A stretch of 64,000 nt of DNA from Mesostigma viride (taxonomy: Eukaryota > Streptophyta > Mesostigmatophyceae > Mesostigmatales > Mesostigmataceae), in assembly GCA_009746045.1 (NCBI GenBank), contig RPFO01000819.1:1-64000 (forward strand), written 5' to 3'. Positions 1-11,685 of the stretch are shown here, piece after piece (within the stretch, counting starts at the first letter, position 1; every line of letters starts with the position of its first letter). The notes beneath the pieces are model-generated. The model did no database searches. It was given only the letters and a program-made list of their open reading frames with translations, and was not told the DNA's origin. The translations under genes were made by a program, and so were the position numbers.

Positions 1-2110
1 CCCACCTGTGCAGCGCGGATAGATGTGCAACTCTAAGGTCTTTTTTTTTCGCGTCGTCTTAACTTCAACTTCAACCGTAACACCCGCGCAACCACTGGAA
101 TTAGGGCTCGCAATTCGCCAAGTCCCATCAACGTCGCAAAGTCTGGTGTCGTCGCTCTTCCTGTCATCAATCATTAGTGCCCAATACTATCGTCATTACT
201 GTCGTCATTAGAGGCCCTTTAGGCCTTTACTATCGTCAGTCACTCGCTTTGTGACGATAATAACGTACGGTAGATGGCATCAGTCGTACTTCCCGCCCCC
301 CCCCCCTGCCCACGTCCCCTTCCGATTTCTCCGCTACTACATCTCGCCCCAAGTAGAAGTTTGCATTTTGCCATACATTAGGAATAACTGACTGACGAAA
401 CTAGTAAAAAGACGACTGACATGACTCTCTAGTATCGCTTGGTTGGGACCGCTGGCCTGGAATCGTAACTGTTAGCCGTACCGTTCAGACTACAGTCCAC
501 AGCAGCCCCTAGCTTGGGAGTCTGGAATGAATGGACAAAAATCTTTCGCAACATGCGCAAGTCTGGAATCAACCCGTCAGGATCCTTGCGCAAAATTCAA
601 ATATTACGCCGAAACCGATGGCAAACGACTAGGTGCACGCAATGGCTAAGGCAGTGAGGGGCTGAGGGTACGCTCGAGCGAAGGGGCCACCTAGTTTTAT
701 GTAACCACAGAGTGTGCAATAACAAACGGGGCTGCAGGTCCACGAAACGACGTGATTTCTCTAGCAATTGCGGCGTAGCAGTTTGGATCATGATGTAGGT
801 GCACTTAGGATGTATGTCGAGTTTAATTAAGCATGGAGGTAGCAATGAGGGACTGAGACACATCATATCCAGTTCTGAATCAAGCCGTTCTTTACGCTGA
901 AACACAGCGCAAGCAAGATCTCCGGAACCTGCCGCCAAGCTCCTTAGCCGCTAAGGTTAGCAGAATTCTGCCAGCTTCTTTTACAGCGGTTAGCATGCCG
1001 TGCTCATGTGTATGAGGCCATTTCATGGCGGCCGGGTAAAGCTGGCCATGTCTTTGAGAGCTTTGAATATGTATTCTCTGAAGGCTTTCAATACCATGGT
1101 GCTTTCTGCGCTCGGCATCTTATGTGTGCCTTCGAATTGCCGTTTTCCTCTTCAATTGCGCGTGTACCTGCGGGTGACTGATACCGTTGGGCTGGCCTCA
1201 CCTGCGGCCTACCCGCGAATGGCAGGCTAGCTCCTGGTCGAGACTTGTGGTGAGTAGTGGGTACCATCGCATACCTGGAGTCTGTACTTTGTTATCGACG
1301 TGCTGTATGTGGCATTGCTAGAATGCATCCAGTTCTTCCTGTTTCTAACTCCAATTACTTGGCATTTTTGCAATCATGCTCCGCCTACATTTAAACACAC
1401 ATGCGTTGCATTTTTTCATAAGGCTTCTTTGTTGTTGAAAGCCGTAAACTGTCTTTCTGCTATTTACATCCCGTCTGCCGCGACTTTCTCCGGTTTTCCC
1501 CCATTGACCCCATCTCTGCTGCACTTTCCATCAGCTCCTTTTTGTTGACAATCAGCGCTTTTAACCTTGTTAGCAAATTGTAAAAATGACACTGTCTAAT
1601 ATATATGAGAAAAATCCTTGTGCCTATTTTTATTAGGAGTTCAGTCATTGGGCTCTAGGAGACATGTGTGATCAACTTTGAGGCTCGTCCTTTGGGATAA
1701 AACCTCCAAAGAGTCACACCACTGGACAAGTTATCTTGAACCAGAACTTTTTGTTGGAACACTGACTGAGAGCAGCACGCTTAAGGTTTTGTAAGAAAAT
1801 CATTTTTTCTCTGAAACGCCATAGCTCCTTTCTAATCATTGTGATTGTGTTGCGTATTCCTTGTCAGTCAGTTAGTTATGTATTCCTTATCATGGGACAG
1901 GCGGAGGGGGGCTAATAATTCCTCATGGGGGCAGCAAGGGAGTTTGTAGCACACGCAGTTATGAGCTTTGCTTCTTTCAACATGTTGCTCATAATATCCA
2001 ATTTCGTGGTTTCTTGGTCTTTGGTATCTTCATAATAGTAGTGCTAGGGTCTCACTTGGTCACCCTTACAATGTTAGTGCCCTTCAGCAATCTCATTTTT
2101 AGTCAAATTA
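1..2110. other. No supported gene
   Basis: Only short open frames occur here, on both strands, with no recognisable domain, no convincing chain of splice sites and no similarity to the rest of the window. A poly-C run lies near 293-306. A splice-acceptor-like pyrimidine tract ending at about 2110 could belong to an upstream exon of the gene that follows, but I cannot place such an exon. Confidence 0.6.
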
Positions 2111-2134
2111 GGATTCAATGGTCATCGATTTGAA

Positions 2135-3743
2135 ATGGGAAGCGTAGTGAAGGCCGGTTCACGCCGAGAGAAACGCAGCGCTGCCGATCCAAGAGTGCAG
2201 CCGTGCACGAAGCTCGCAAAGCGGCCTGCAGCAGCACCACCACCGCCGGCAGCGCCGACAATCCTGCCCCCGACAGCACTCCCTTCAACAACCGCCACAG
2301 CATCGGTGCCATCATCCATGTTGCCTGCGCAAAGAGCAGATGAAGACATGGCCTCGGTAGAGGCGGCGCTGGCCGCGCTCCTTGCCAAGAAGGAGGCAAT
2401 GATTGCAGCCAGAAAGGCGGCCGATGTCTCCCATGCAACCCCTGAAGTAAGTCTCAGGAGTGGGTGGGGTTGTAAACCTGGACATGGTTATGAGTGGTGT
2501 GATTTGGGGGGTTGCAAACAGGGGTAGTTCATGAGTGGGCAGAGTGGGGGCTGTGGGAAATTGGGGTTATTTATGAGTGGAGGGGCTGTAAACTGGGTTG
2601 TTTTTTAGTGGGCTGAGCGGGGGCTGTTGGGGGGTTGTTAGCCGCGTTATTTATGTGGGCTGGGCGGGGGCTGTCGGAAACTGGGATTATTTATGAGTGG
2701 GCAGTGTGTGAAACTGGTTTTTTTTTTTTTTTTTTAACAACTGGTTGAGGAGGTTGTAAACACTTGGGATTATTTATGGGGGGGGGGGGGGACTGTAAAC
2801 TCGGTGGCATTTGAGGTGGCTGAGTGGCGCACTCGTTTTTCATAGCCCCCGGGGGCTGTGGAGAACTGGGGTTAACATGAGGGGGGAGGTTGTAAACTGC
2901 ATGGGTGGTTTATGAGTGGGCTGAGTGGGGGGCTGTAGGAACCTGGGGTTATTTATGAGAGGGGGGGTCTAAACTGGTGTGGTTTATGTCAGAGTGGGCT
3001 GAGTGGGGCTGTGGGAAACTGGGATAATGTGTGGGTGGGGGGGTTGTATTTAACTGGATTGTTTATGAGTGGGCTGAGCAGGGGCTGTCATAAACTGGGA
3101 TTATTTATGAGCAGGCAGTGTGTGAAAAGTGGGATTTTTTTGTTTTTGATTACTGATTGAGGGGGTTGAAAACCATTGGGATTATTTATGAGGGGGGGCG
3201 GGTTGGAAACTGGGTGGTTTATGGGTGGCTGAGTGGTGACTGTGGGAAACTGGGGTTATTTATGAGAGGGGGGTCTAAACTGGGGTGGTTTATGTCAGAG
3301 TGGGCTGAGTGGGGGCTGTGGGAAACTGGGATAGTGTATGAGTGGGGGGGGTCTAAACTGGGTTGTTCATGAGTGGGCTGAGCGGGGGCTGTCAGAACCT
3401 GGGATTATTTATGAGTGGGCAGTGTGTGAAACTGGGATATTATTATTATTTTTTTTTTTTAATGAGTGATTGCAATTTTACAACCCCATCATGAGGGGGT
3501 TGTAAACCCCCCTCATGAGGGGGTTGTAAACACTGGGATTATGAGTTTGCGGGCAGGGGAGGCCGCCTTGCTGTTCTTGAAACCCATTCAAGGATGTTCT
3601 AGGCAACACGTTGATTTTGATGTGCAACATTTCTATTGATCGAGGCTGTGAAAGGCTATGACACATCTTGAGTGTTTAAACTTGCCTTTTTTTTCTGCTC
3701 ACAGGGAGACAAGGTGCCGGCCTCCTCGTCGTCGTCCACTTGA
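2135..3743 (+). CDS. Short two-exon gene, Ala/Pro-rich protein of unknown function
   Basis: Exon 1 is 2135-2446 (104 codons from the ATG) and exon 2 is 3705-3743 (12 codons plus TGA), giving 116 residues. The join is supported by a consensus donor (GTAAGT at 2447), a strong pyrimidine tract and CAG at 3704, and a preserved reading frame. The product starts basic (residues 1-30, rich in Arg and Lys), continues as an Ala/Pro-rich low-complexity linker (about 31-65), then a predicted Ala/Lys-rich helix (about 68-98), and ends in a Ser run. No known domain is visible. The frame stays open a little way upstream of the ATG and an acceptor-like tract ends near 2110, so this may be the 3' part of a longer gene. 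The antisense frames here are weaker because they have no matching splice signals. Function unknown. Confidence 0.5.
2447..3704 (+). repeat. Intron filled with a degenerate G-rich minisatellite
   Basis: The intron of the preceding gene. About 2460-3450 holds irregular repeats of a unit built from GAGTGGGCTGAG, GGGGGCTGTGGGAAACTGGG and TTATTTATGAG. Unit lengths vary, and T-runs and G-runs are interspersed. A smaller direct repeat containing CATGAGGGGGTTGTAAAC lies near 3489-3533. Any short frames here are by-products of the repeat. Confidence 0.75.
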
Positions 3744-4049
3744 CATCGTCATCTAGGCACTACGGCTGCGCATGTTTGTTTTTGTTTTCTTGATCTATAC
3801 CGAGCGCTTTCTTGTTCATGAATTGGTTACTAGGGTGCGGTGGCAGATGAGACAATTGACACCAACCATCCGTTCATGTTTCTTGCGCATGTGCGTTTTT
3901 TAATGCATTCCAGGAACATTCCGAGATTTCTGTCACGCAACGACAAGCGCCAAGCCGGCGTTTGCAAATTGTCACTGATCGATAATCACTGTTGAAGAAT
4001 GAAGAATCAAGAATGAAGAATGAAGATCTGTTACATTTATCTTTATATT

Positions 4050-4058
4050 TGTAATAAA
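4050..4058 (+). terminator. Likely polyadenylation signal
   Basis: TGTAATAAA, an overlap of TGTAA (the usual signal in chlorophyte algae) and AATAAA, lies about 310 bp after the stop codon of the short spliced gene. Inferred from motif and position only. Confidence 0.4.
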
Positions 4059-4194
4059 GAAATCGCGAGGCGTGCTTTTCATCCGTTTTGCTTTGGAATG
4101 TGTTCTGATATATCTGTGTGACATGTCACGATATATCTGTGTGATATGTCATGATCGCCCGTGGTTTTATGTCACTGTTTTCTCCCTAGATTTA

Positions 4195-4400
4195 TCAGTG
4201 ACAATGTCACGGATTTTGTCACCCTTTTTTCCTGATATATCAGTGACAATGTCACGGATTTTGTCACCCTTTTTTCCTGATATATCAGTGATAATGTCAC
4301 GGATTTGTCACCCTTTTTTTCGTGATATATCAGTGATAATGTCACGGATTTGTCACCCTTTTTTTCGTGATATATCAGTGATAATGTCACGGATTTTGTC
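4195..4400. repeat. 45-bp palindromic minisatellite
   Basis: GTCACGG recurs at 4206, 4251, 4296, 4341 and 4386, an exact 45-bp period. Each unit carries two self-complementary segments, TGATATATCA and GTGACAATGTCAC. Because 45 is divisible by three, both strands show open frames with a 15-residue repeat; I do not regard these as coding. Confidence 0.85.
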
Positions 4401-4439
4401 AGTGCGTTTTGTCAAGTCGTGATATTGATATTTTGTGAT

Positions 4440-4620
4440 AATTTCCTTGTTTTTGTCACAAAGATAATCACAGAATATGCTGGTTTTATCACATGATTTG
4501 TCACGAAATGTCACAGAATATCACAGTTTTGTCACAAAAAATCACAAAGTGTCACATTTTGTCACATCCACATCACAAAATGTCACGTGATATGTCACAA
4601 AATATCACAAAATGTCACAC
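4440..4620. repeat. TGTCAC-rich degenerate array
   Basis: Dense irregular repetition of TCACAAAAT and TGTCAC words, continuing the sequence theme of the 45-bp array without a fixed period. Probably derived from the same palindromic core by slippage. Confidence 0.6.
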
Positions 4621-5973
4621 CCCCCTTCCTAGTGTACCTCAGTGCTCTGCCATGGCCCAGCGCGCGTCAGCGCCGGGTCCGCTCAGAGCGGATGTACCGG
4701 CCCAATGCAGTGATACCGGGTGTTACTCGGACACCGGCAGTCTGCGGGGCGACAGCGCCACATCATGTGGCATCGGCACCATGCACGCGCACTGTTGAGG
4801 CGGTGAAACAATGACCGGACACCGCCACCTGCTTCTGATGCAACCCCGACCGGCACCAGCGCAACCAGTGCAACCACGACCGGCTGGGTCATCCACCACT
4901 ACTGCCGGCAGTATGTGCTGTCGCCATTCAAATGCACCGTGCCCGCATATGCTTGCAGCCCCGGGGGCCCTTACTCCCGACAGTCGCGTCTGACGCGGGC
5001 GCGCCCTGAATGCACGGTTACTCGAGCCCAGGAGTGCCCTGACCCAGCTAGGCGTCGACTCAATGCCGGGGTAGCCAATTGGTTGGCTACCGACAATTCA
5101 ACAAGGTGCTGTACATCTGTTTGCCGGCCGACCACGATTCAATACAGGCTCCGCCCTGCCTGATCGCCCAGTCGCATCGGGGTTGCAACAGCCTCCACGC
5201 ACCGTGCCGTCTCCATGCCCCGTGTCGCAATGGTGAAATTAATCACGTACGGGTGCACGAGAAGCGAGGCGCGTCCCTCATGCGCCAGGAAGTCAGGGAG
5301 CCGTGACTCATAGCCGCCAGCCGGAAGACTCCCTATAATAATACTTGGCCGCGTGCCATGGGACTCCGCGTCCGTTGGTCACGCGGGACGCGACGTGCAG
5401 TCAGGCCGTAGTCTGGGGTCACTGGCACTCGCAGCCGAATCCGGCATCCCACGCGGAGATGCCTCGGTACGGACGCCTTAGTAGTAGAATCATCAAGCAT
5501 CCGGTGAGCCCATGTCCAAAAAGGCCAGGACCATGTGCACATGCGGTGCTGAGTGCCTGACGTGGTCCTCTTCGGGACGACCCGTTCAAGCCCACCGCCA
5601 ACTGCAGATTATCCCATAGAGAATATATCATGGAGAAAATATACTACTATTATATAGAAAATAGAGAATATCGAAAATATATAATATCCGCACGCTGGCG
5701 CATCGATCCCTGGCATGGCAGTAGAAGGGTCGTCGGATCCACGCGCGGCTGCGCATCGATCCCTGGCATGGCAGTAGAAGGGTCGCCGGATCCACGCGCG
5801 GCTGCGCGGTGGATTCCTACATAGATGGCCGGCTCGATCCAACGCCGAACCGTGCCGATCATACAGGAGCTAGATATAGTTAAGAAGAGTATGGTATCAT
5901 AAGGAAGTGTAGTGGACCAGTACAAGTACTTAGTATATAAAAGGTAGGTATAGTAAAGAAGTATATGGTATTA
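4621..5973. other. No supported gene
   Basis: Overlapping short frames on both strands show no domain or splice logic. The segment includes AT-rich stretches (5615-5690, 5870-5970) and the tandem duplication listed next. It adjoins the downstream end of the Gypsy-like fossil but contains no recognisable reverse transcriptase, RNase H or integrase. Confidence 0.5.
5701..5806. repeat. 53-bp tandem duplication
   Basis: Two adjacent copies, starting at 5701 and 5754 with CATCGATCCCTGGCATGG, differ at about one position. A simple local duplication. Confidence 0.85.
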
Positions 5974-6099
5974 TTAGTAGCCATCTGGTTTCATACGCTC
6001 TGCGACCCCTCCCCTTCCCCCGGGGACGACGCGTCCACGCGATCGTCCAATTACTGCCAAGGAGTCAAGGATGCTGGACCGCCGGGCGCTCGTGTGTAA

Positions 6100-6450
6100 T
6101 GCTATGTGCCCTATACTCGCTGTCAGGGCACCAAAAGGAACCATCGGGAAGCCAAACCACTCGCCGGCGCACGCGAATGTCCACATCCTGCGCGTCCAAA
6201 GTCGAGCCCAAAGATGGTGTCCGCTGCGCCCAGCGGTGCGATGGTCGCAGCCAGGTCGAACGGGGTGCCTTGCAGCACACCTTTGATATCTGCCAGACCG
6301 GGCGATTGGTGTTGGCGACCATCCGGGTGGGTCAGAAGCACGGCCGTCCGGTGTGGGGGCAGGGCGTCAGGCCCAGCCGGCGCACCAGTGCCGCGTTGAT
6401 GAAGGACGTGGAAGCGCCTGTGTCGACCAAAAACTTGACATCCATGACGG
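6100..6450 (-). pseudogene. Retropepsin-like region of the Gypsy fossil
   Basis: Minus-strand coding remnant with the aspartic-protease signature FLVDTGAS near its start. About 75 residues later comes a second hydrophobic block, TIFGLDF, in the place of the flap and ILG motif of the family. It lies downstream of gag, as in Ty3/Gypsy elements. Broken; a fossil. Confidence 0.6.
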
Positions 6451-6876
6451 TTGGTTGGCCGTATCTCAATATATTATTACATTCTAATATAATATCCCAT
6501 TACCGCCAACGGTACCCTATATAAAACCACTAGTGCTAGACGCCTAATAGTAATTTCCCATTACCGCCAACGGCGTCTGCGCATGGGGTCAGTGCATTAT
6601 TCCAAACACCCCCCTTACTGCTGATAGCATGAGAACAGGGTGACCTGCTACTGTGCAGGACCAATGCACCCTTGGTATTTGGCACCGGACTGAACATATT
6701 ATAAAAATATAATTATTAGTTAAATATACTAATATAATAATATATATATTATAGTATTCTTCCAGCGGCAAACTCGTAACCGGCCACTGCTGGTGACTCA
6801 AAGGTCGCACGTTGTCCGGAGGCTAGCCAGTGAGCCTCGATCTCAATGACCGCGCGCAGCACGCCCTTGGTAGAAC

Positions 6877-8180
6877 TCATGAATCGCTGGCGGCCGCGGC
6901 TGTTGGTGCTGAGTCGTGAACTGCCGGGCCTGCTGGCGCCCGCTCGTCCGCGTTGCGGGGCTTGTCCCTTGGGCCGGAGGAGTCCGGGCGACTGCCGAAC
7001 GCCGGGCCCGAAAACCTGGGCTCGGTCTCCCCCGTGCCACGTCCAGCGTGCCTGCTACGGAGTTTGGGGCAGTCGCGCCTGAGGTGACCCACCTCAAAGC
7101 ACATGAAGCAACGGGCTTTACTCGCGTCGATGGCGTTGAGGCCATGGTCAGCGTTCCCGTCCTCTAGGTCATCAGGGGAGTCATCGTTCCCCTCGCCGTC
7201 GTGCGGGGGACCTGATCGGAAGAAACGACGCACCGATGGTGCGCGCCCGCGAGCCACGACGTCGGCCACCTGCAGAAGATACCGCTGGATTTTCAGGATA
7301 TCCCACTCATCCCAGGGGACCTCAGCGTAGTGCTTCAGTACCTCATCCTGCAGCTCGGGACTGAGGGCCTCAATGAACCGGATCTTGTACTCGTACCAGG
7401 TCATGTCTGTCAGGTAGGCGGCGCTGGACTCAAACTTGGATAGGAACTCGCGGTACGGAGTGGCTCCCTGGCGCAGCTTGCCGAATGCGAGTCGCTCGTG
7501 GATTACAACATCTGGGGGCACCAGCTTGCAGCGCACCCGGTCCATCAGCTCCTCCACGGTTTGCGGGTACGATTGGGATGCGATGCTCTCACAATTTAGG
7601 ATGCTCACCACCGAGGGGTCCGTGCAGGTGTTAACGACATGCGGGATGAGATCGCAGGTGGCCAGTTCCCAACTGTGATGGTTACACCAGACGGTATACT
7701 GCTGTTGCCACATGCGCCCCCATTCGTCAATCTCCCGCGGTTTCATGTCCGCGTGCAGCTTGGGAACATTCTTGAACGTGGGCATCGGTGGGGCCTTCAC
7801 CGTATTAGGCTTGGGCCCACCGACCTCCCGGTAGGCGATGGAGCCGAAGGCTGGAGGCTGCGACCGGGGGAGAGAACCGGATCTGGTCGGCGTACCGTGC
7901 ATCCGCCGCACCTGTACCGACGAGGGGTGTTCATACCCCGGGCCATCCAAGGCCACTCTGCTGAAATTCAGGTTGCTGACGACCGCTGGCGAGTGAACCA
8001 TGCTGCTGCTCTGCCCCCGAGGTTGCTGCAGTTGCTGCTGCGGTTGCTGCTGCTGCTGCTGCTGCTGCTGCGGTAGTTGCTGCTGCTGCTGCGGTTGCTG
8101 CTGCTGCTGCTGCGGTTGCTGCTGCTGCCGCCGCTGCTGCTGCTGCTGCTGGAAACCCTGCTGCTGCTGCTGCTGGAAAC

Positions 8181-8213
<33 letters not shown>

Positions 8214-8487
8214 GCCGTTGCTGCTGCTGGAAACCCTGCTGGAGCATCTCCTGGCTGCGCCCGTCCCCCCCTTGTTCCACCCTGGCGTCTGGACTGTCAT
8301 CATCTGATGAATCTCTGCGGCCCTGGTCTCTAGATCGTGGGGAGCCCTCCGCAGGTCTCTCCATGACCTCACCTGTACCTGTCCCTACTTGGACGTGCGG
8401 TGGTACCTCTACCACCTCTATACCTTGCTCGTGGTTGTCTACCTGTTCTATCTCTCTGTTGACAGGTTCTCTCCGTCTTCGTGGCAT
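6877..8487 (-). pseudogene. gag of the Gypsy fossil, with polyglutamine tract
   Basis: A 536-residue minus-strand frame. The N-terminal third is acidic, then comes a long Gln-rich tract (about residues 85-165) from a CAG repeat. A capsid-like helical region follows (about 240-430, with the Trp/Tyr/Leu spacing of retrotransposon gag), and then one CCHC zinc knuckle, CFMCFEVGHLRRDC, near residue 463. These features identify a Ty3/Gypsy-type gag. It is the best-preserved part of an element that is otherwise incomplete. Confidence 0.75.
7999..8235. repeat. CTG/CAG trinucleotide repeat
   Basis: Interrupted CTG repeat on the plus strand, read as CAG (Gln) in the minus-strand gag. It also creates Leu-rich and Cys-rich frames on the plus strand, which are artefacts. 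Confidence 0.9.
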
Positions 8488-8532
8488 GATGCTCGTACCG
8501 ATACCTTACACTGCAGGCAACACCTCCCCAGC

Positions 8533-8563
<31 letters not shown>

Positions 8564-9764
8564 CAACCACGTACTATATATCTATATAGATAGGACCTAG
8601 TACTATTCCCTAGTAGTAATGCCCTCTATTGTCTGCTAGAGCCAATGGTCAGCTGGGAGAAGGTAACTGTAACTGCGGTCCCCACCTCCTGACTGCTGTC
8701 TCCCTTGCTATGCCTGGGTGGCTTAGAGCATTCACGAGTGGTGTGCAGACCCTCTGGCAATGGCATATGCTCCCTAACAAACCTATCTGCATCTATGATG
8801 TTATCAAACCCCTTCCATCTAGCATAGAACCCTAGACATTATCTTATCTTTGATATACTCTTCACACGTCTTCCAACTATAAAATATGGCTGGTCTACCC
8901 TCACCCCCGTCATGGGCTACTGCATAGTAGGGAAATCCAGACTGTCCACCCTTATTTATCCTTCGCTTCCCTTTCAAAGACATATTGCGTAGTAGTCTAT
9001 CATACGCTGGCGAGAAGAAGAAAAGGGCTGGCAGAAGATTGCAAGACAGAAAGGAAATGGGATCCCCAAGGATACCTCTAAGTGCAGTGATAAACGCAAC
9101 GAGGAAAGAGGACGGACTCTAACACAACACACGCCCAAGCTCTACGCGAACAAGGGCACAGTACACTGGTCCCCTCCGCGGGGCTCACAGAGGTAAGCAC
9201 CGTCAAACATAATCGGCCACAGCCCGACGGTACCTACCCCAAGACCCGTTGCAGGTCACACAACGATGGGTGCCTCCGCGGCCCCCACATCTCTCAAACA
9301 ACATGAAAACGCCTATAGAGAGCACAACATTAAACATAAACCCCCTCTACGCGTGCAGTCCCGGGAAGAAAGCAAGCGTTTAAGTAAAGAGCACTAAACT
9401 AGGGGACGTACCATAACCAATGTCGATGAAAACCCCTGGGCTGGACGCCGTCGAGTGTCGTTGGGAGCCGGAGCTCTACCACCTGGGAGCCGGAGCTCTA
9501 CCACCACTAGAAGTCGTTGAAAACAGGGGTAATGGCCGCTACTGCCTATGGCACCTCACCACAGGGCTATTACTAGCCCCGCCGAGTATCCCGGACTGCC
9601 GCTTGCTGCCGAGGTCGTCGTTGAATCCCTTTACGGGCTGCCGCCAACCAGTCAGCAATCGTTGAATACCGGAACCTCTATCTACACTAAGCACCGCCTT
9701 GCTATCCTAACTGGCTACACTAGCTCTCTCCGCGAGAGTTAGCTAACCTCTCCAGCACATTTTA
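8488..9764 (-). other. Leader of the Gypsy fossil
   Basis: About 1.3 kb between gag and the primer-binding site. It has no coding signal. It includes a GA microsatellite (about 8531-8562) and a short direct repeat of GGGAGCCGGAGCTCTACCACC at 9465-9505. Confidence 0.5.
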
Positions 9765-9776
9765 CCTCCGATACCA
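9765..9776 (-). promoter_or_regulatory. Primer-binding site, initiator tRNA-Met type
   Basis: On the minus strand TGGTATCGGAGG lies one base inside the LTR. It resembles the 3' end complement of initiator tRNA-Met, the usual primer for plant LTR elements (TGGTATCAGAGC), with differences at the distal end. Confidence 0.6.
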
Positions 9777-9777
9777 G

Positions 9778-10428
9778 TGTTACGTGCCAACCCAGGTCCC
9801 TAGCCTGAGTGACGTAGCGAAAGATCCTCCATGCCGGAATTAGGAATAATCAAGGTGGCCTAATGCAGATTGCGCTTCACGACTGGGGTCGTGAGATATC
9901 TGGCGTCGCGGCTTGACGCCAAGCTAATTGATACACACTTATAATGGCTAGCAAGACCAATTACAAATGGATAGTTGCCCCAGGTTTAATGTGTAGGCGT
10001 CATCGCACTTATCATTCATCAAACCAAGAGGACGAGACTCTCGTCCTCGGACCAATTTCACCTAGGTCTGCCACTAAGCTGGCAAAGGGCGCCGACCTTC
10101 CCAAGCAGGCAGTCCACACAAGATCTCGGGTCGACATCGACCCTCGCCTACAGAATCCACGCATGAGTACAATATCTCAACCAGCTATAAAGTACGCAGC
10201 GCGGCGCGACTGCACCGGCCCCTAGAAGATCGCATACAACAACCTAGGCCCAAAATAACTGGCCCGAATCACACAAACTATCATAGTTCCATACAAAAGT
10301 CCTGACTAAGGGACGATTCCCAAATTAAGTCCCGAAATAAGTCCCAAAGTCCTACGGACTATGACAACAAGCCAAAGTATATAATTTATTCCATTGTTGC
10401 GTCCGTCCTAAAGGGCCGGCACGCAACA
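9778..10428 (-). repeat. 5' LTR of the Gypsy fossil
   Basis: A 651-bp segment bounded on the minus strand by TGTTGCGTGCC and GGCACGTAACA, a near-perfect terminal inverted repeat with TG...CA ends, followed by a primer-binding site. No partner LTR was found in the window. Confidence 0.65.
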
Positions 10429-10804
10429 TTTAGTATCTTAGTTCCGCAGCGCTTGCTGAATTTTCCCCGGAAGCCCGGAGGCACTTTTCCCGCTGAAAAA
10501 GGTGTCCGCGGAAGCGTATTGTAGTTGATAAAGGTTCCCAGACCATTGTGAGAGGTATGTACAAAATATATACATTTCTTTTAAAATAGAATACATGGTC
10601 TGTAATGGACCTAGCTGTCAACCATGTGTAGTCAACAGCATGAACCCCAGCCAAAACCTGGCTGTATCCTGATTAAGATCAGAGTGAGTGTACCATGGTC
10701 CATTCGAGCCTTAGTACAGACTCAAATACAGGTATTATTATGCCAGTCACAATGCTGACACTACCACACAATTAACCTGCTCTCCAATGCCCTAAACCAG
10801 GCAC

Positions 10805-11395
10805 GAGCTTTAGACAGCTTGCTGAGATGGGTCCATCAGAGACTGAAGAACCTTGTATTGCACTGCTGCCTTTTGCACTAGCTTGGTCAAAGCATCAGCA
10901 GGATTGTCAACCCCACCAGGGATATGCTCAATATTGGCCAAGGAGGACAATTCCTTAAGAAGGAGATAATCCAAGTCCCTACTTGATCTGGCCATCTGCC
11001 TGTGCACAAACTGCACCATCCCCATGGAGTCTGTCTTGAGAAGAGTGGTAACCTGAAGACTGTGGCCAAGGAGTGTTAGAAGTCATCTGATGAAGCAACT
11101 CCTTCAGATAAAGGCTTGTGTGAATGCCTTCACACATAGCCCTGCATTCTGCCACATCACTGCTGACAGCCACCCGTTTTTGCAGGCGACTAAACCAGCT
11201 CACCAAATTAACTCCCCAGGCCCTCCTGTCCAGTGACCACAAAGAGCCCTGCAGCCCTGCCCCTGACCTTGGAGACCTGCCTGCTGTCCATTGAGCTATC
11301 CACATACAGCTCCATGCAAATGGGTTGTGTTAAATCCACTGCAGACAACAGAATGCCAGATGAAGCCCTGACTTGATCAGCCACCTTGGCAGACC
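10805..11395 (-). pseudogene. Copia RNase H remnant
   Basis: Minus-strand remnant with the Copia RNase H signatures SWFSRLQKRVAVSSDVAECR and, nearer the end, a GGVDNPADALTK block. These match the same region of the two other Copia elements in the window. Only the C-terminal part of pol is present, so this is an old fragment with a few breaks. Its upstream edge adjoins a SINE-like tail and its downstream side the Gypsy LTR. Confidence 0.75.
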
Positions 11396-11450
11396 CTTAT
11401 GATGCCTTTGCGCATGACACGCAAGTACTTACTTACTTACTTACTTACTT
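11396..11450 (+). repeat. SINE-like end with (ACTT)n tail
   Basis: GCGCATGACACGCAAGTA followed by about six ACTT units. The same 18-bp block with a tetranucleotide tail recurs at 42388-42428, which indicates a retroposon family ending in this motif. Confidence 0.5.
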
Positions 11451-11685
11451 GGTGTCCGGTATCAGGGCATATAACACATCTAGCTCTAGCAGCAGACCTA
11501 AAAATATCACGGAAATGTCTACTGGCATTCGCGCCGCGCCGCTTCCCATCTCGCGCCTATTCGTAGGCTCGAGTTGAACTCGCGCCTAGTAATAGGTGCG
11601 AGAACCATTTAAGGGTTAACGAAAGGAGGGCTCTCAGCCGAGGACAAGGAACTGTCCCTCGTGCCTGATGACCACCTTGTTGATC
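11451..11685. other. No supported gene
   Basis: Non-coding; includes a short inverted repeat around the words GGCTCGAGTTGAACTCGCGCC and GGTGCGAG. Nothing else recognised. Confidence 0.5.

Larger units (their letters stand above)
5974..10428 (-). mobile_element. Gypsy-like LTR retrotransposon fossil, partial
   Basis: Read on the minus strand the parts run: 5' LTR (10428-9778), primer-binding site (9776-9765), a leader of about 1.3 kb, gag (8487-6877), and a retropepsin-like region (about 6450-6100). I see no reverse transcriptase, integrase or second LTR, so the element is incomplete at its downstream end as well as broken, with at least two breaks in the part that remains. The gag zinc knuckle together with a retropepsin bearing the DTGA motif points to the Ty3/Gypsy group; without the polymerase this placement is tentative. 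Age cannot be read from LTR divergence because only one LTR is visible. Confidence 0.7.

Noticed and set aside
4072-4422. Open frames on both strands with a 15-residue repeat
   Set aside because: A 45-bp repeat period keeps all frames open; there is no start context, domain or splice signal.
4600-6000. 3' LTR or polymerase region of the Gypsy fossil
   Set aside because: No segment resembling the 9778-10428 LTR and no RT or integrase words were found on the minus strand there.
7968-8593. Leu-rich and Cys-rich plus-strand frames and a Ser-rich minus-strand frame
   Set aside because: They are other readings of the CTG/CAG repeat within gag and have no other support.
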